This document shows, in pieces, positions 45,026 to 58,905 of a DNA stretch of 64,000 bases (its first letter is position 1; the number at the start of each line of letters is the position of its first letter). The position numbers and the translations under genes are program-made. Where the stretch lies: the NCBI GenBank assembly GCA_023055355.1, contig JALJCS010000022.1:14198501-14262500 (forward strand). Direction: 5' to 3'. The notes under the pieces are model-generated. The model was not told where the DNA came from. It ran no database searches and saw nothing but the letters and a program-made list of their open reading frames with translations. The stretch is from Agelaius tricolor (taxonomy: Eukaryota; Chordata; Aves; Passeriformes; Icteridae).

Positions 45026-48000
45026 GTTGCTCCAGTGTTTGGCAATGCTGACTTACTAAAGGCAAGGGGAAAGCTACTTTTTTTCCTGTCCATGGAGTAT
45101 CTCATGTATCTGGACTTCTCAGAAATTCATAATGCGATTGATTGATTGATTGATTATTTTCCCCCTTTTTCCTTTGGATGAAGAAATGTACAGTAAGCTT
45201 TTTAAGCTGGAGAACCTAATTGCAATCATTGCCACTCTTGCTACTGATGTACATCCTTAAAACTGGACTGATTAAGAGTCTTTTGAAATTAATGAGTTTA
45301 TTAGAACCAGGTCCAGTAAATGGAGGTAATATTCTTTCTTCTCTAGAACTCAGGGCTTGGATGGAGGGTGTCTCTGTCACCAGCTCAGATCACCAGAGGG
45401 ATCTGACCTGGGATATCTAGCACTCAGCTGCTGAGGGCCATGGGTTTGAGGAGGGTGGTTTCACTTTGTATTCATTTGCTTTTTATACTAAGGATGTTCT
45501 TGGGAAATTTGGTGGTTTTGTATTTCAAAACCACCCTGTTGCCTGGTCTTTTAATATCTCTTACTGATTGTTGGAATATCAAGCTTCCTGCAAGGTTGTG
45601 CAGAGAATGTATTAATCTGGGATGAATTTTTGTTAAATCCTCTATGCAGGGATTTTTTTTCCTCTTTTTTTCTAGGTATCTTCTTTCGTGCATGTCCTCA
45701 TTTTTACACTGTACCATCCTTTCTCTTAGCATTCTTCCTGCTGATCACATATCAGTAGAGCAATAGAACTGTAATTTTTCAATCCCTTGTACTAAAATAG
45801 GGTGAATCTTTCTGAAACATACCAATGACATTTTCTTCTTAGAGTCTGAAAGATTCAAAGCAGGCTCAGCTTTGCATCATCAGGAACAGCATGGCTTGTT
45901 GGATTTGTTGGCAGTGTCAGGGGGGCTGTGTGCCTGCAGTGTTCCTGGCTTTGAAGAATTGCTGTTTGATGGTAAGACAGAAGATGGAACGAGTTCTTAA
46001 TAGTTGTCCCATCCATCAGGATTAATTGTACATAAGCAAGGTCACGTGTGAATGGTTTGGTGCTCAAATGATGCTTTATGGAATACTGTGCAATATAAGG
46101 CAGTGGTTTCTGTGGGTGTTTGCTCTAAAGAGAGGGAGTCTCCTCCCCTCTGGCTGGTAGTCCTGGGTGAGGGTCACCAGCCCCTCTTGGGGCAGCTCTG
46201 CTGACCGTGGGGGTGAGCCTGGCTGCAGCGTGATCTCATCCTCATCAGGAGCTTATCTGGGAGCTCCGTGCAGCCACGGTGATGTGGAGTGATCTGTGGG
46301 GATTGCGTGGTGCCATCTCTGTGGTAACCACAGCTCCGCCTCACATGGGAAAGGGATTTTTAGAAAGTAAAGTATTTTTAGCTTCCCTGACTGAGCTGCA
46401 GCAGCTGGGAAGGTGGAGGGGCCAAACCAGCACAGGCAAAATCTTTTCAGGGTTTACCCACTCTCGATTTGAGCACACTGGATGCCAGCCCTGCCCGTGC
46501 CTTCCATCCCTCCCCAGCTCTGGGTGTGCTGGCTCCCAGCAGCACTGCAATGGCTCTGCCTCTGGCCAGTTGTGCAGGACATCAGCTTTGTGCTGGCTCT
46601 GGCTGTGGTGGAGCTCAGGTTTGTGTTTAGCAGGATCAGAAGCTGTTGGGACACGAGCTCCCTGCCCGGTGTTGACATCGGAAGGCTGGTTCTCTGCTGT
46701 TAATAAGGCTGAGGAGATTTTAACCTTTAGCTCAGATTCTCAATGTAATAATAAACTCCAGATCTGCTTCTGTTACATTTATGTCTTCCTCTTGCTCTTG
46801 TACAGAAGATGAGTGAGGGAGATGCTGCTGCACGTACCAGGGAACAAATAAATCATCCTGCCGCGTGTGTAAAGCAGTGCCAGTACCAGAGGCTGGGGCA
46901 GAGCTGAGGGCAGCGTGGGAGGGAATGGCCTCCTCCAGGAGGTGCCCGGGCTCACCTGGCAGCAGCTGGCATTTGGCTGTGCTTTGTGAGGGCTGTGCAG
47001 TGCCCGCCTGCAGTGCCAGGGCAGCTGTGTGCCCCTGGAGCCCAGGCCGGGCAGCTCTCGTGGGCCCCGGGCAGCAGCCCTGAGGGACAGCGGGGTGGCT
47101 CCGCTCAGCGTGCAGGTGGCCATCTGGTGAGCACCTGGACACACCTGTTCAAAAGTTTCCTGTTTTCACTGCAGGAAGCCCAGACAGATACTCTCCTGTT
47201 TTCCCTGTAGAATTCCTTTAGATACAGGGCACAGGTGGGGATGAGCTGCCTGGTGCTAGCACAGAGAGTGGGATTTGGGACTTAGAGAAAATTTAAGCAT
47301 TTGATGAGATATGAAGGAAGTGGGGAAGTGTTTGGGGGTTAATCCTCTCTAAGGGGAAACAGAAGCTGTATCTGGGGATGTTTCATGGCTTGCATTTCCC
47401 GGTTTTCCTGGATGGAGCAAGCTGGAATTCACTGCACTGTCTCCTGCTGGTCTGCAGCCTGACAGAGCTGTTTGCTTGGGAACAGCGAGCCTGACATTCA
47501 GCATCTGTTCCAGCTTTGCCTTGGGCACTGTTGAGGTCTGTGCTAAGTGCGTTCTGTCTCTGTGGGAGATAATGTATCTTGGGTAATACAGACTGAAGTG
47601 CAGGTTAAAATGCTTCAGAAGCTCTAAAGTGGACTTGGAGACCAAGTCCTGATTATTTTTATTGATATTTAAAAATTCTTTTAATTGGTATATTTCTTTT
47701 CTGTGGTGGAAATGTCTGTTTAATGCATTAAATCACACAAGATATGACACTTCAGTTAAAAACGCTATGTCTTTGCACTTTTATACCATTTGGTAGCAGT
47801 GAGAGAATCTGTTGATTTTGAACAGCAGTGTTCAGACTACCTCGAGTTTGATCTTGTGGGCTACATACCTGTCTTAAAAGCTGGAGTGCATCACTCCTGG
47901 TGGTTTCCTTCAGAGAAGATTCAGCAGGCTCACTCCGATCAACAGTTAGGGGAAGAAATCAGGATTTTTTTCTTGTTTTGTCAACAAGAAATTGACAGGA

Positions 48001-51000
48001 AGGAATATTTTGGGATGTGAGAGCCTTCTGAAAGGGAGGTAAAACCACAATGAGATGTTTGCATAGGTACAGAAGACACAAAGGCGTCCTGCTGTTAAGT
48101 GTTCTAATGTATTTACAGTAGATGCAAGATTTGGTCAGTGTGAGAACAATGATGCCTTTCTTTCTCGCTGTTCCTTTCTGTTAATAGTTGGTGTGTTCAA
48201 CAGCCCCACTGAAGAGCTCTGAATAGCAGGCACTTGCCTTCAACAATACACTTCTGTTTTGGAAGCCTAGGTCTGCTTCCAGGATCACCTCTGATGGAAT
48301 TAGAAGGTATTTCCTGAGTAACCTTGACTCTGAATTTTCAGGCTACTGAGTGAAGTGGTTTTGTCTCTAGTCTTGTGGTTGTGTTGGAACTGCAAATGAA
48401 GAACTAAAAAAAAAAGTAATCCAAAATTATCCAAGTTTTCTAGGGAACTCCTTAAAAATACTAATGAAGCTGGGGGTTTTGTAATTAAAAAATGAAAATA
48501 TTTCCTTTTGTAAATATGGAATGATGCTCTTAGACCCTTCTTGCTCATACTTTAGCTGAAAAGGCAGATAATTGGAAGAAAAATGGGTTTAATTAACTGT
48601 TGACCCTATCATCTTGTTTGGCTTTTAAAAGTCAGTGAAATCTTCCCCTCGATATTGGCAGTGCTAGTTTTAGTGCACACCTGTTTCTGCTGCTGTTCGC
48701 TGTAAACTGCACGGTTGTGCTGTCTCCCCACTGTGTAATTAACTCCCAGCACACCGTGGGTTGTCTGGCTGTTATAGCAAGAAGTGTCACTCACAGTTTG
48801 CACCTCAAGGACTTTAATTCCTCCTAGCAGAGAGATATATATATACAGGTGTATATAGGCACAGTGTTGCTTTGGGGTCAGTGAATTTGCAGCCTGCTTA
48901 GGGCCAGTGGCTGCCCTGAGCACCATTTCTACCAGCCTGCAGCAAAGTACTCGTGGTTAATGTTAAGATGTGCTATGGCTCTGTCTGGGGTTTGGGAATC
49001 TGCCCATGTACACTCCTGTCATTGGGTTGTAAATGTAATTACAGCTTAAAAGTCACAGCTGACGCGGAGAGCCAAGCTGAGCATGTGCAATCTGGGTCAC
49101 TTCATTAGCAGCCCATCTGTGTGGGATGGTGCCAGGGAGAAGCCCAGTCTGAGGGATGCTCAGGGAACCCCAGCTGGGGTTTGGCTGTGAATCTGTTGTT
49201 TTCATCCTGAGTGTTTTCTGGCTGCAAAGCTGCACAGAAGGGTGTGTGGCAAGATGCTGATGGGAGCTGTGCTGTCCCCCTGCAAACGGGGCCCCTCAAA
49301 GGCCTGCCCTGGCTGCAGCCCCCTCGGCCGTGGGCCAGGCCCAGCCCTGCTCTGGGATGAGGATGGCACCAACACACTGCCGTGAGGAAGAGGCTGCAAA
49401 TGCCCAAGTTACTGCTCCCTGGGGAGCTCCTTGCTCCACAAGGACCTCCTGGTCCCTTGTCACAGGCCCTAATTCCAGCTGGGGGCTGTGGCTGTGGCTC
49501 TGCAGCAGCCCCTGGCAGCTTCAGGCACCAGCCAGATGAGGAGACTCAAGGCCAAGGGAGGCTGCACCCTCAGAGCCCCTCTGAGCCTCAGGAGGGGTCA
49601 CAGCTTCATCATTTACTGTGGCTTGCGCTCTAATCTCCATGAGAACTGTGAAATGATCACCCTGGCTAATATCCTCTTGTTAATTAAAGACTGGAAATTG
49701 GAGAATGGGAGGAAAATTGTGGAGTTCTAACATGGTTCAGACATTTGGTGTGCCTTTAAGGATCTCTGACAGGCCAGTTATGGTTGCAAACAAAAGTAGG
49801 TCTATTTTGCATGTATTAAGCTGTGCCCTGTCACTTTGAACTATCTGTTCTCAAAATAGAATAAGTGGCAAAGCAGGTGAGCTGACACTGAGTGTACTTG
49901 TCACATGAGGACACCTGTGCTGGCAGCTCGGCTGGAAAACTGAGCTCCTGAGCCCCAGAAAAAGAAGTATAAAAAACTTGATGTTTTGCTGTGGAATTTG
50001 GGAGGAAGTTTCTGTTCTGATGTGACTCTGGCAACTTCTGAAGTTGGACAATGTACAGGGATGGATGGAGCCAATTCCAGTGTATCAAACCTTTTTAGTT
50101 TTGAGTAGAAATATAAACCAGGTATATGACAGCCTGTACATATCAGATACTAACTAAGAGTGCATTAATAAGTAATTCCAGTTAGTTTTATTAACCTGTA
50201 ACTGCAGTTGAGTAAATTTTGTGTTACTATGGAAAATATCTGTGTGAAAACTTAAGAGGGAAACAAAATCCAGTTGGGCATGTAAGAATGCTATCAGCAC
50301 AGGGCAGGAAGAGAATTTTCACTTGTGCAGTTGTTTTTTTAAAATACTGAGTGAAGTGCCCTCACTTGTACTTCACTTTATGAATAAACAAAATATTCCA
50401 GCAGTAGAGTACAGGTCTTAGCTTTTCTGAGGGAGGAAATTCCATGTCTCATGTGGATCTGAAGTCACCATTCAGGTCACCTATTAAAACTCCTCCTTTT
50501 GCCTCTGTGTGTCAGAGGGGCCTTTTGGACGCCACTGGGTGCGGCCAGGCTGTGACCCGTGTGGTGGGACACTGGTGACCCAGGTGGGGTGACACTGGTG
50601 ACCTGCAGTGGGGCCGCTGGGGTGGGTGGCTGTGGGTGTGTTGGCAAATAGCAACCCCTGTGCTCCTCCAGGAGGGCTGGAATTGGTGAGAGACCAAGCT
50701 TTTAGTGCTGAGCTGCTCTGAAAAATGAAATCCGTTTCAAGGATGGAAATAGTTGCTATTGTTTAAACTAAATTAATGTGATTAATTATTTGCTGTAGGT
50801 TTTGACAGTTTCCATAACTCTTTTCCTGTGGAATGGGCTGTAGATTGTGTTGGTGCCATGAGGTGGAGAACAGTTTGTCAATGTAGAAAAGTGTGGCACA
50901 CAGAAAAAATCCCAATATAGGGAGTCTGATGCACAGGGTTGCTGGAGGGTGGTGGCTCCTGAGCTGCAGCCTCCCTTCTCCCTGTCGTGCTGCCTGTAGG

Positions 51001-54000
51001 CTCTCTCTGCTGGGAGGCAGCAGCTCCAGCCTGAGGGCTGTGGGGCAGCTTCCAACCGAGGGGAATGGCAATTGTGTTGATAATCCCAATTCTCCATCCT
51101 GAATTTAAGGACAGTTTTACCCTTGCTTTTTAAATAAAATTCACATATTTCAGCATAAATATATGTTTCCAGAGCTCTCCTAGAAAGCATGCAAAAACAT
51201 ATGCAGCTGTCCTTGTGAGTGTGTCCCCAAATCTGCAGCATTGTCCTGAAACACATCCTTGTGCCCTGGTAGCCAGTGATGAGTCTGCAGTTTCATCTCT
51301 TTTAGGTGATCAGAGGAAAACTCAAGGTGGCTTTCCCCACTGTAACCCACAACTCATTTGGGATGTTTAAAATATGAAAAAAATTTCATGGAGAAAAAGT
51401 CAATAAAGTTATCCTCACTTTTTGTCAGAGTTTAATTGAAGCCTGAAGCCCATTTTCCTAAACAGGAAAAGAGCCATTCCAGCACCATGAGGAATGTTGA
51501 TACTAGGTGAAGTGCACTTCCTTGTGACAGAGAAAAATAGAGGTGTTACCTCACTGCAAACAGGATATCTCTGAATAGTTAGGTTTAAATATACAATATT
51601 TTCCATAGTGCCTTTGGATTTCTGGAGCCACGGACACAGAATGAGTTTTGGCTGCGGTGGTGTTGCTGCTGGCTGGGTGTTGGGGGGTTTCCACAGGTAC
51701 TTCACAATGCCACACATTTGGTTTCAGTGTTTGATCAAGCCTGGTTGAATAAATGTGTCCACAACGTGTTTATGGAAATGCATTTTTGTGCTTGGCTTTT
51801 TAATTTCTCATACATAGAATAGGGTTGTGTGACCCCTTAGCAGTAGCAGTGTGACCATGCCAGCTGCAGGATGTTCCAGGGGAGTGCAGGCTGCCCACCA
51901 GCATGGAGTCACCTCCCCTCCTGGGGCCCATCCTTGTGGCAGACTCACCCTTACTTCTAATTACTGAGGGGGTTGGAGATGGAAAGTAAGATTTTCAGTT
52001 GAGGATGTCTTCCCTCTGTTCCCTCCAAAGTCTGTCTTGTCAGCAGCAGTGGATGGTGAATGTTGTGTAGCAAAAGAGAGTGATTTTCTCTAAGACACTT
52101 TTCCTTCTGATAAGCAGGTCCCAGAGTGCATGCTCTTGTTGTGCTTCACTTGCATTTTAATTTTCCAGCAGGTGCTTATTCAAGTCCAGTGTGCCAGACT
52201 GTGTATATGTACAGTAGGTTGGGATGAGTTCAACAGTTCTGGGGAAATGTATGCATCAATTCTCTTGCTGCAGTCTTGTCTCTTATCTGAGCAAGATATA
52301 GTTACAAATGAGGAAAAACATTCTGGAGATGTAACTTCTAAATTAGAAGTCTCTATTCCTGGCTGTGTCTTGTGATTAATTTTGTAGAAGAGCAAAGTGC
52401 TATTTAATGAGTTGGGGGAAAACACTTCTAGGTGTTTTCCATGTGTATTTTTTTGTTACTTTACCTGTGGGTTTGTATATTGCTAAGCCTTGCCATATTG
52501 TTCTGCTCTTTTTGTCACTTTCTGCCAGCAGCAACTTCCCCATGAGCTTATTAAGAATCTCTTCAGGAGTCCCACAGGAGTGTTTATCCCAACCCCAGTG
52601 TAGACAACGTTTTTCTGGCTCCTCAGGTTCAGGCTCAGTCGTGACCTTGCTAATGCTCTGCCCAGGCCGATGGTCAGCCCTGCTGCCTGCCTTGCTCAGG
52701 CTCTTGCTTTGCTCCTGGTTACTGTAAAAGGCTTTCCCCACTTTCTGCATCGCATCTGTCTGGGCTGGGCTCACACACAGATCCTGTCTGGCCTGCCAGA
52801 TTCAGTCTGTCACACATCCTTTGCTCCTTGTCATGTCTCTTGGTTTAGTTCACATTCCATTATTTTGAGGATAAGCTCCCTAACTTCATGTAAAGCCCTG
52901 TGGCTTGCTCAGCCTTGCCAAGACATTTTGTGTCAATAGTGGGAAACTGACTTCTGGTTGCTTGGTTTGTTTATTTGTGTTTGGCCAAAGCGTCCTGTCT
53001 TGATTGCTCTCACACTGGATTTGCCAGGAGATGTTTTTGTTCTATTGCAGGACAAAACCATGTGGAAATCTACAAAACCTTGAGGGGGACACTAAAAATT
53101 TGAGAGGTGTTGAACAGCCTGTGTGCTCGAACAACAGCCTTCTATGCTGGCTTCTAGCCTGCTGAGCTCCCTGTACTCTTACAGCCTTCACAGCTAATAT
53201 CATTTTAACATATATTTGCATGTATAAAAACCACCTATATGTGTTTATAGTTAAAGAATAAATTGGGGCCTGGGCTGCAGTGCCTGGCACACTGGGTACC
53301 ACTGTGGGGCTGGCACCCCTCCTTGCTGTAATTTGGGGTGTCACAGGGACGGGGGGCTGAGGTAGCTTGTGCTGCAGTGGAAGCTCCGATGGAAGATGCA
53401 AACAGGACGAGCTGCCAGGTGTTTACCTGTGAAATGCACCATGAGAACCTGAGTCACACTGAGGGGGGATGGAGGGCCCCATCGCATGGGGAGCAGATCC
53501 CAGGAGCCTTGGAGGAAAGGTGCCCTGGGCTCTAAGCTGGGTGGCAAAACTCGCTGCTCACCCTCTGCCTGAGCAGTGAAGCTTTGCTGAACCAGCCACG
53601 GTGGTGCTTCACATTTCTGCCATTATGTATGGAACTTCTGCAATTTATTCTTGTTTGTTCAGCTCACTGCCTTGCTTTACCCTTTGCTTGAGTAAAACTA
53701 GTGCTGCTGAATATCAAGCACAGATACAAAAGATGTTTTATAAGGCATGGCAAATAAATTTGCTTTTGTTTTTTACAAAAAGGACACTTTGAAAAGCAAT
53801 TTTTCAGCACCTGAGTCCTTTGGAGCTGGTTGCAGCTGTGCAGCCTGTCAGATCACTGCTCATGCAGTGAACAGAATTTTCTTCTCACACCTGGGGCTGG
53901 AGTTTGAGGTGTTTCTGCCCTTGTTATGGGATGATCAGGGGCAGCATTGGGGGAGCTGCCAATCCCCAGCCTGGTACTAAAACTGTGGCAACAAACCTGA

Positions 54001-57000
54001 AATCAGGATATTTGAGATCTTACTCATTTGCTTCTGATTGTTATACTTTAAAGAATGCTTGATGTTTTCATGTTCATATAGCCACAGAGAGAAAGTGTGA
54101 GAAGTCACATTTTTCATAGGAACGATATCTGAGGTACTCACCTGGCCATTGGAGTTTTCTTTAAAAATAATCTAAAAAGGTCTAAGTCACAAACACAAAG
54201 CACAAGTTTTGAGTGCTGAGGCAGTCGATGCAGTAGTAGGAGCTGACTACACACTGTTCTCCAGTAAATGCCTGGGAAGGGCTGCATGCTGGAGCCTCAG
54301 TTCCTGGGATGGTCTCCTGCTTGGCAGGTACTTGGTTACCTTCAGCAGGTGTCCTCTGAAAATGTGCTCTCATTTCTGCACTCTTCACTTGCTGCCTGAT
54401 GTGATCCTTCCCTTTCACTAGTGTTCGGTGAAAATCTGCAGAAAGGTGGTTTGGGCCCTAATTCTGCCACACCTAAGCTTGAGGTTTGCTGTAGGGCAGG
54501 AATGCCATTGTTGTTTTGCAGAGTTATACTGAAAATTGTGAAAATAACACAAATTGTCCTTTGTTAATATCTGTCCCTGTTTTCTGTTAGTTTCAAACAA
54601 AAAGCCTCTTGCCTGAGCCTGGAAAATTGTGCAGGAAATGCAGATAGGAAGTGATGGAAGCCCAGCTGCTCTTCCAAAGCTTGCTGTGACAGCTTTTCTC
54701 TTTGCAAAAGACTTGTAGTAACAACTACCACTTTGGTTTTCAGCAGCCCCTTTGCAGCCAGGAGGGTTTAGATATTAAATACCTTTTGCATCACTACCCA
54801 CTGATCACACTGGTTTGACAGTAACTTAATGAATCAATTAGTCTGTTCACAACTGTAAATGCAAATTACAAGTAATAAACCTTTATTCAGGTGGAACTGG
54901 GACTGTGTGTGCCTTGAGAGCCATGAGAGCTTTGGTGCTCCCCTCTGGGGGTGGTCACAGCCCCTCTGGCTGTCACATCCACAGTGATGCTGGGGGAAAT
55001 GATCCTTGGGGAATGTGCTGTCCTGCTGAGTTTAACAGGCTTGGAGGAGCTTGACTGGGAACGAATGGAAATCTGAGAAATATGCATTGACACTTTATGT
55101 GACAAAAGGGATACATGTAGAATAGCTGTTTGTAGGGGCAGGAACAGGTAGCACAGCGTTTGAGCTGTGCTGGGAGTGCTGCTTCTCACCTCAAACTGTC
55201 CATGTGTTCCAGAGCACAGGGGCTCCTTTGGCCATACACAACAGGACCAGGGAACAAAGTAGGCTTTGTCTTTTGACCTCTGGCTGTACTTGGATAACGC
55301 TTATTGCACTTCTTTTGGGCAAAAGCAAAGACTTTTGGACTGAGTCTTCGATTTGAGTTCATTGCCGTTTGTTTTACACAAGAAATGTACTCTGTTAGTT
55401 TTGTTTTCCTTGTTCAGGGCTCTTGGCACGAACAGCTGAGGTGTGGGAGCTCAGAAGTTGTCTGTGCAGGAGGGGAGGCCGCTGCAGCCGGAGACAGGGT
55501 GGTCTGGAGGCAGCAGTGGGGATGGTGCCTGCAGTGGGAGCTGGAGGAGAGCCCAGGCTTGGTACCTGTGGGAAGTCCCAGTGTGGGAGCTGGTGCATTG
55601 GCAAGCTCCAGCATCCTCCTTTCCCAGCCAGATGTTTGAGTGGAAATGATCAAAGGGGTGCAGCAGCTCCCAGTCTGGGTTACACTGCTGCTCGCCGGTG
55701 CCTTGTGTCGTGGGAACAGCACGATGGTTTGAAGACAGAACTGGAATTAGATGTTCGTGTTGCAGGTTCTCACATGGGGCTGGGCTCACAACCTCCTGAG
55801 GCTGTGTTAGGGGTGTTAGGGATAAGGTTTCACTTTCCCAGGGCAAGCTGTGAGTGGCTGGGCTGAGGAGCTGTGGGGCTGGGGCGATCAGCACAGAAGG
55901 GGCACCAGGCAGGGTACGCTGGGTTCTGTGTAGTGTAGGACACCTCCCAAAGTAACACAACGTGTAGGCTTTCAGAGCTGAGCAAATTCCACCTGCTTAA
56001 AAGCATAATGGTTGCATTCACATGAGCATTTTAACACGATGAGGAGCAGTCAGGATCCTGTGAGGCTGGAGTGCTGGCACGGTGTTTTTCTGATCTGTGC
56101 ATGCTTTTGTTGCTTTAGATATTTTTAAATTTTATTTTCAGCAATGGTGGATGATTTTTTTCCTCAAACTCAAGAGAAGCTGTGATCTCACTGTTGGTTA
56201 TTCTGCAGGTTTTGTGTTGGCAGAGCGTGTTCATCCAACACGGCACGCTGACACTCCTCGCTGCAGTTGTCTGCCTGATGTTTCCTTCCTTCAGAGTCTA
56301 TATTTAGCGTTGAACAGCATTCACTGTGGCACAGGGCTACAGGCAGTTTGCTTTCAAGCCAAAGGAAATGGTTCTCTTTAAGGATAAGAGTGAACAAGGG
56401 GCAGGATTTCCTGTGGAAACGCACCCACAGGAGAGTTGACTTTTACTTTGAAGTTAATGGCAAAAAAGGCAAAGTGAAACCCTGAAGAGTTTATATGCAC
56501 AGAAACGATATTTTTTCTTGCCTGGTGAAGGAAGCCTGAGTGCAGGGAAGGGTCTGAGCAGGGGGCTGCAGGTCTGCATCCTCGGGGATGCTCCAGCCCC
56601 TGACACGTCCCTGAGAGCCTGCAGTGCGCACCTGCAGGGTGGGCAGAGACCCCAGCTGCTGCCAGCCTGTTCAGCCCCTTTCAGGTCACACGGAGCACCT
56701 GTGGCAGGTGTCACCGAGCCTGTTGGCCGCTGTGTTTGCGGCCCTCATCCTCATCCGGGGCTGGCTGGCGCTGCAGAGGGGCCACGGGGCCCTGCAGGGA
56801 GCAGAGCAGACCTGGAACAGGTCCTGGCAGGAGCTGCCCCTGCCCTGCGTGGGCACGGAGGGGCCAGGGCCTGCCTGGCTGAGGGGCAGAGCTGGGGCCA
56901 TCACGCACCTGCCTGGACACACAGCTGGGGCCCTGCTCCTGCTTTAGCTTCCGGGGGCAGCTGGAATTCACAAAAGAAGTGGGAGAAGGAGGGTTGCTCG

Positions 57001-58689
57001 GGGACAGCAGCGAGTTTGGCTTCTGCCTGTCCCCACAGTGAGGGAAGCTCGGAGCACGCAGCTCATTAGCTGGGGAGGCTGGGGATTGACAGCTGCTTGC
57101 TGGGGATGTCTCTTTGCAAGGTGAGGTAGGGGTGCTGCCCACCCTGCTCCCGGGCAGCTCTGGACAGGTGTCCTTCACAGGAGTGCTGAGCTGCTGCCCA
57201 TCAGTGCTCAGTGCAGTGAAGGGTTTCTGGAATTCCAGAACTGCCACCAGTGCTGCCTTTTTGGCACTGTACTAACCTCATATGAATTAATATAATGTTG
57301 CACAAATCAGTTTGGAATGTATATTTTGTTTCATCTCATGTGTTTACTCTTTATTTTCTTCTTTCATGAAAGCTGCTAAAATTCCACTTTATACTATAGA
57401 ATGCGTTTTTGTCTGAGGGGTGGGGGAGTAGGAAAACATTCTCTTTCAAAACATACTGTGTTTGGGATTTTTGCTTGTTTTCCCACTGTAACAAAAGGAT
57501 TGAGCCCTGGTGTATTATTGTAAGATGTATTCTGACTGAAATCAGAAATACTGACTGTACATCCAATTTTTATGTGACCTTACAACTGTGAATGGATCAA
57601 TATAAGAACAGGCTCTTTTCTGTAACTGGGGCCCAAACACAACCCCTAAGATTTATATACTTGAATAAATATGTGGTGATGTCAGCATTCCAGACATCTA
57701 AAAATCACCGTTTCAGTATTGCTTGTTAGTTAGGTTTCCAAATGAATATAAATGTCAGATTTAAAGTACATCTGTTTTAAAAGCAGTAGTAAAGTATCTG
57801 TGTATTTCATTTAAAATTTTGCTTCTGCTGAAGCTGGATGAAACACTTCGTGAAGGGCTGCACACATCTCTGCCAATTTATTTCTTTCTAAGTTGGCCTC
57901 TGCCAGATCTCTGATGGCCTTTTGTGGAAACCTAAGGGAATACTGAGGATGGTTATTCCCAGTTGCATATATCAGTTTTGGTGCTTTGGCTTCTTTGAAA
58001 CTGCATCAGCAATGTCTTGTTAACTGAGCAAAGCTGTTTTCCTTTCAGGACTTTCTCTAAATTGTTTCTTCTGAGTTGTCCATGGTTTTGAAGATTCCTA
58101 TTTCTCCTTGTATGCTGTATTTTTACCATAAAGAATGATCTAGATAGTTTCTTCATAAATTTTTGCTCTTATAGCAATTGCATGTTAAGTGCAAATGTAG
58201 CACCTAAACCTTGTTCTGGGCTCTCCCAAGGGTGTAGGAGGGAAAAGGATTTGGCTCCTGAATAACCAAGATGTCAGTAATAATATATATGGGACCACGG
58301 AGGCTTCCTGTGTTCAGTTGGTTTGTTGGTGGGTGCTTTCCCCCCATCCTTCCTGTGCAAAGCAAATCAGAAACCTTTCCTTTAGCTCGAGCACACCTGG
58401 TTGTGACACACAGCAGTGGAGAAGGCTGCTTCAGCATCACCTGGCAGGAGAAGAGTCTTCAGGTCCCTTCACCTGAGCTGAGCAAGCTGGACCACAGTGC
58501 TCCTCTGCATGCTGCTGCCCTGGCATCGCGTGTGCAGCCTGCCCTCAGCTCCCAGGAGCTGTGTGCCACCAGCCCCTGCCGGGCAGCACTGGCAGAGACT
58601 CCCTGCCCTCTGCCAGGAGCAGTGCAGGGGCACAGCACGTAGTGCCCAGCACTGGGCTGCCTCCAGCATGGCCAGGTGTGCTCAGCAGG
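45026..58689 (+). other. Intron 1 segment, no gene recognised
   Basis: A (GATT)5 microsatellite lies at 45136-45155 and a short TA run near 48837. A two-copy 'gacactggtgacc' duplication lies at about 50565-50605. GC-rich patches at 46.86-47.11, 49.25-49.61, 55.4-55.6 and 56.52-57.25 kb give overlapping frames on both strands without domains. No CR1, RNA gene or exon was recognised in this 13.7 kb. Confidence 0.5.
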
Positions 58690-58905
58690 TGTGCTCCCTC
58701 AGGGCTGGGCACCCAGAGCCCTGTGCCATGGCATGGCCAGGTGTGTCCCTCAGGGCTGGGCACCCAGAGCTCTGTGCCATGGCATGGCCAGGTGTGTCCC
58801 TCAGGGCTGGGCACCCAGAGCCCTGTGCCATGGAGCCCCTGGCAGCCCCAGCTGTGCTCACCAGGTGTGTTCCTTGGGGCCTCAGCACCAGGAGCTCTGT
58901 GCCAT
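58690..58905. repeat. Minisatellite, 51-bp unit, about four copies
   Basis: The unit 'ggccaggtgtgtccctcagg' followed by 'gctgggcacccagagctctg' and 'tgccatggcat' recurs every 51 bases, with 'cagggctggg' at 58700, 58751 and 58802. A degenerate fourth copy runs to about 58905. Fifty-one is a multiple of three, so frames pass through without shifting and give a repeating 17-residue peptide on both strands. There is no evidence that this is translated. Confidence 0.93.

Noticed and set aside
47790..48020. 76-codon plus frame considered as INPP5A exon 2 or another exon
   Set aside because: It lacks the conserved residues expected after SLFDD, and the upstream acceptor lacks a good pyrimidine tract.
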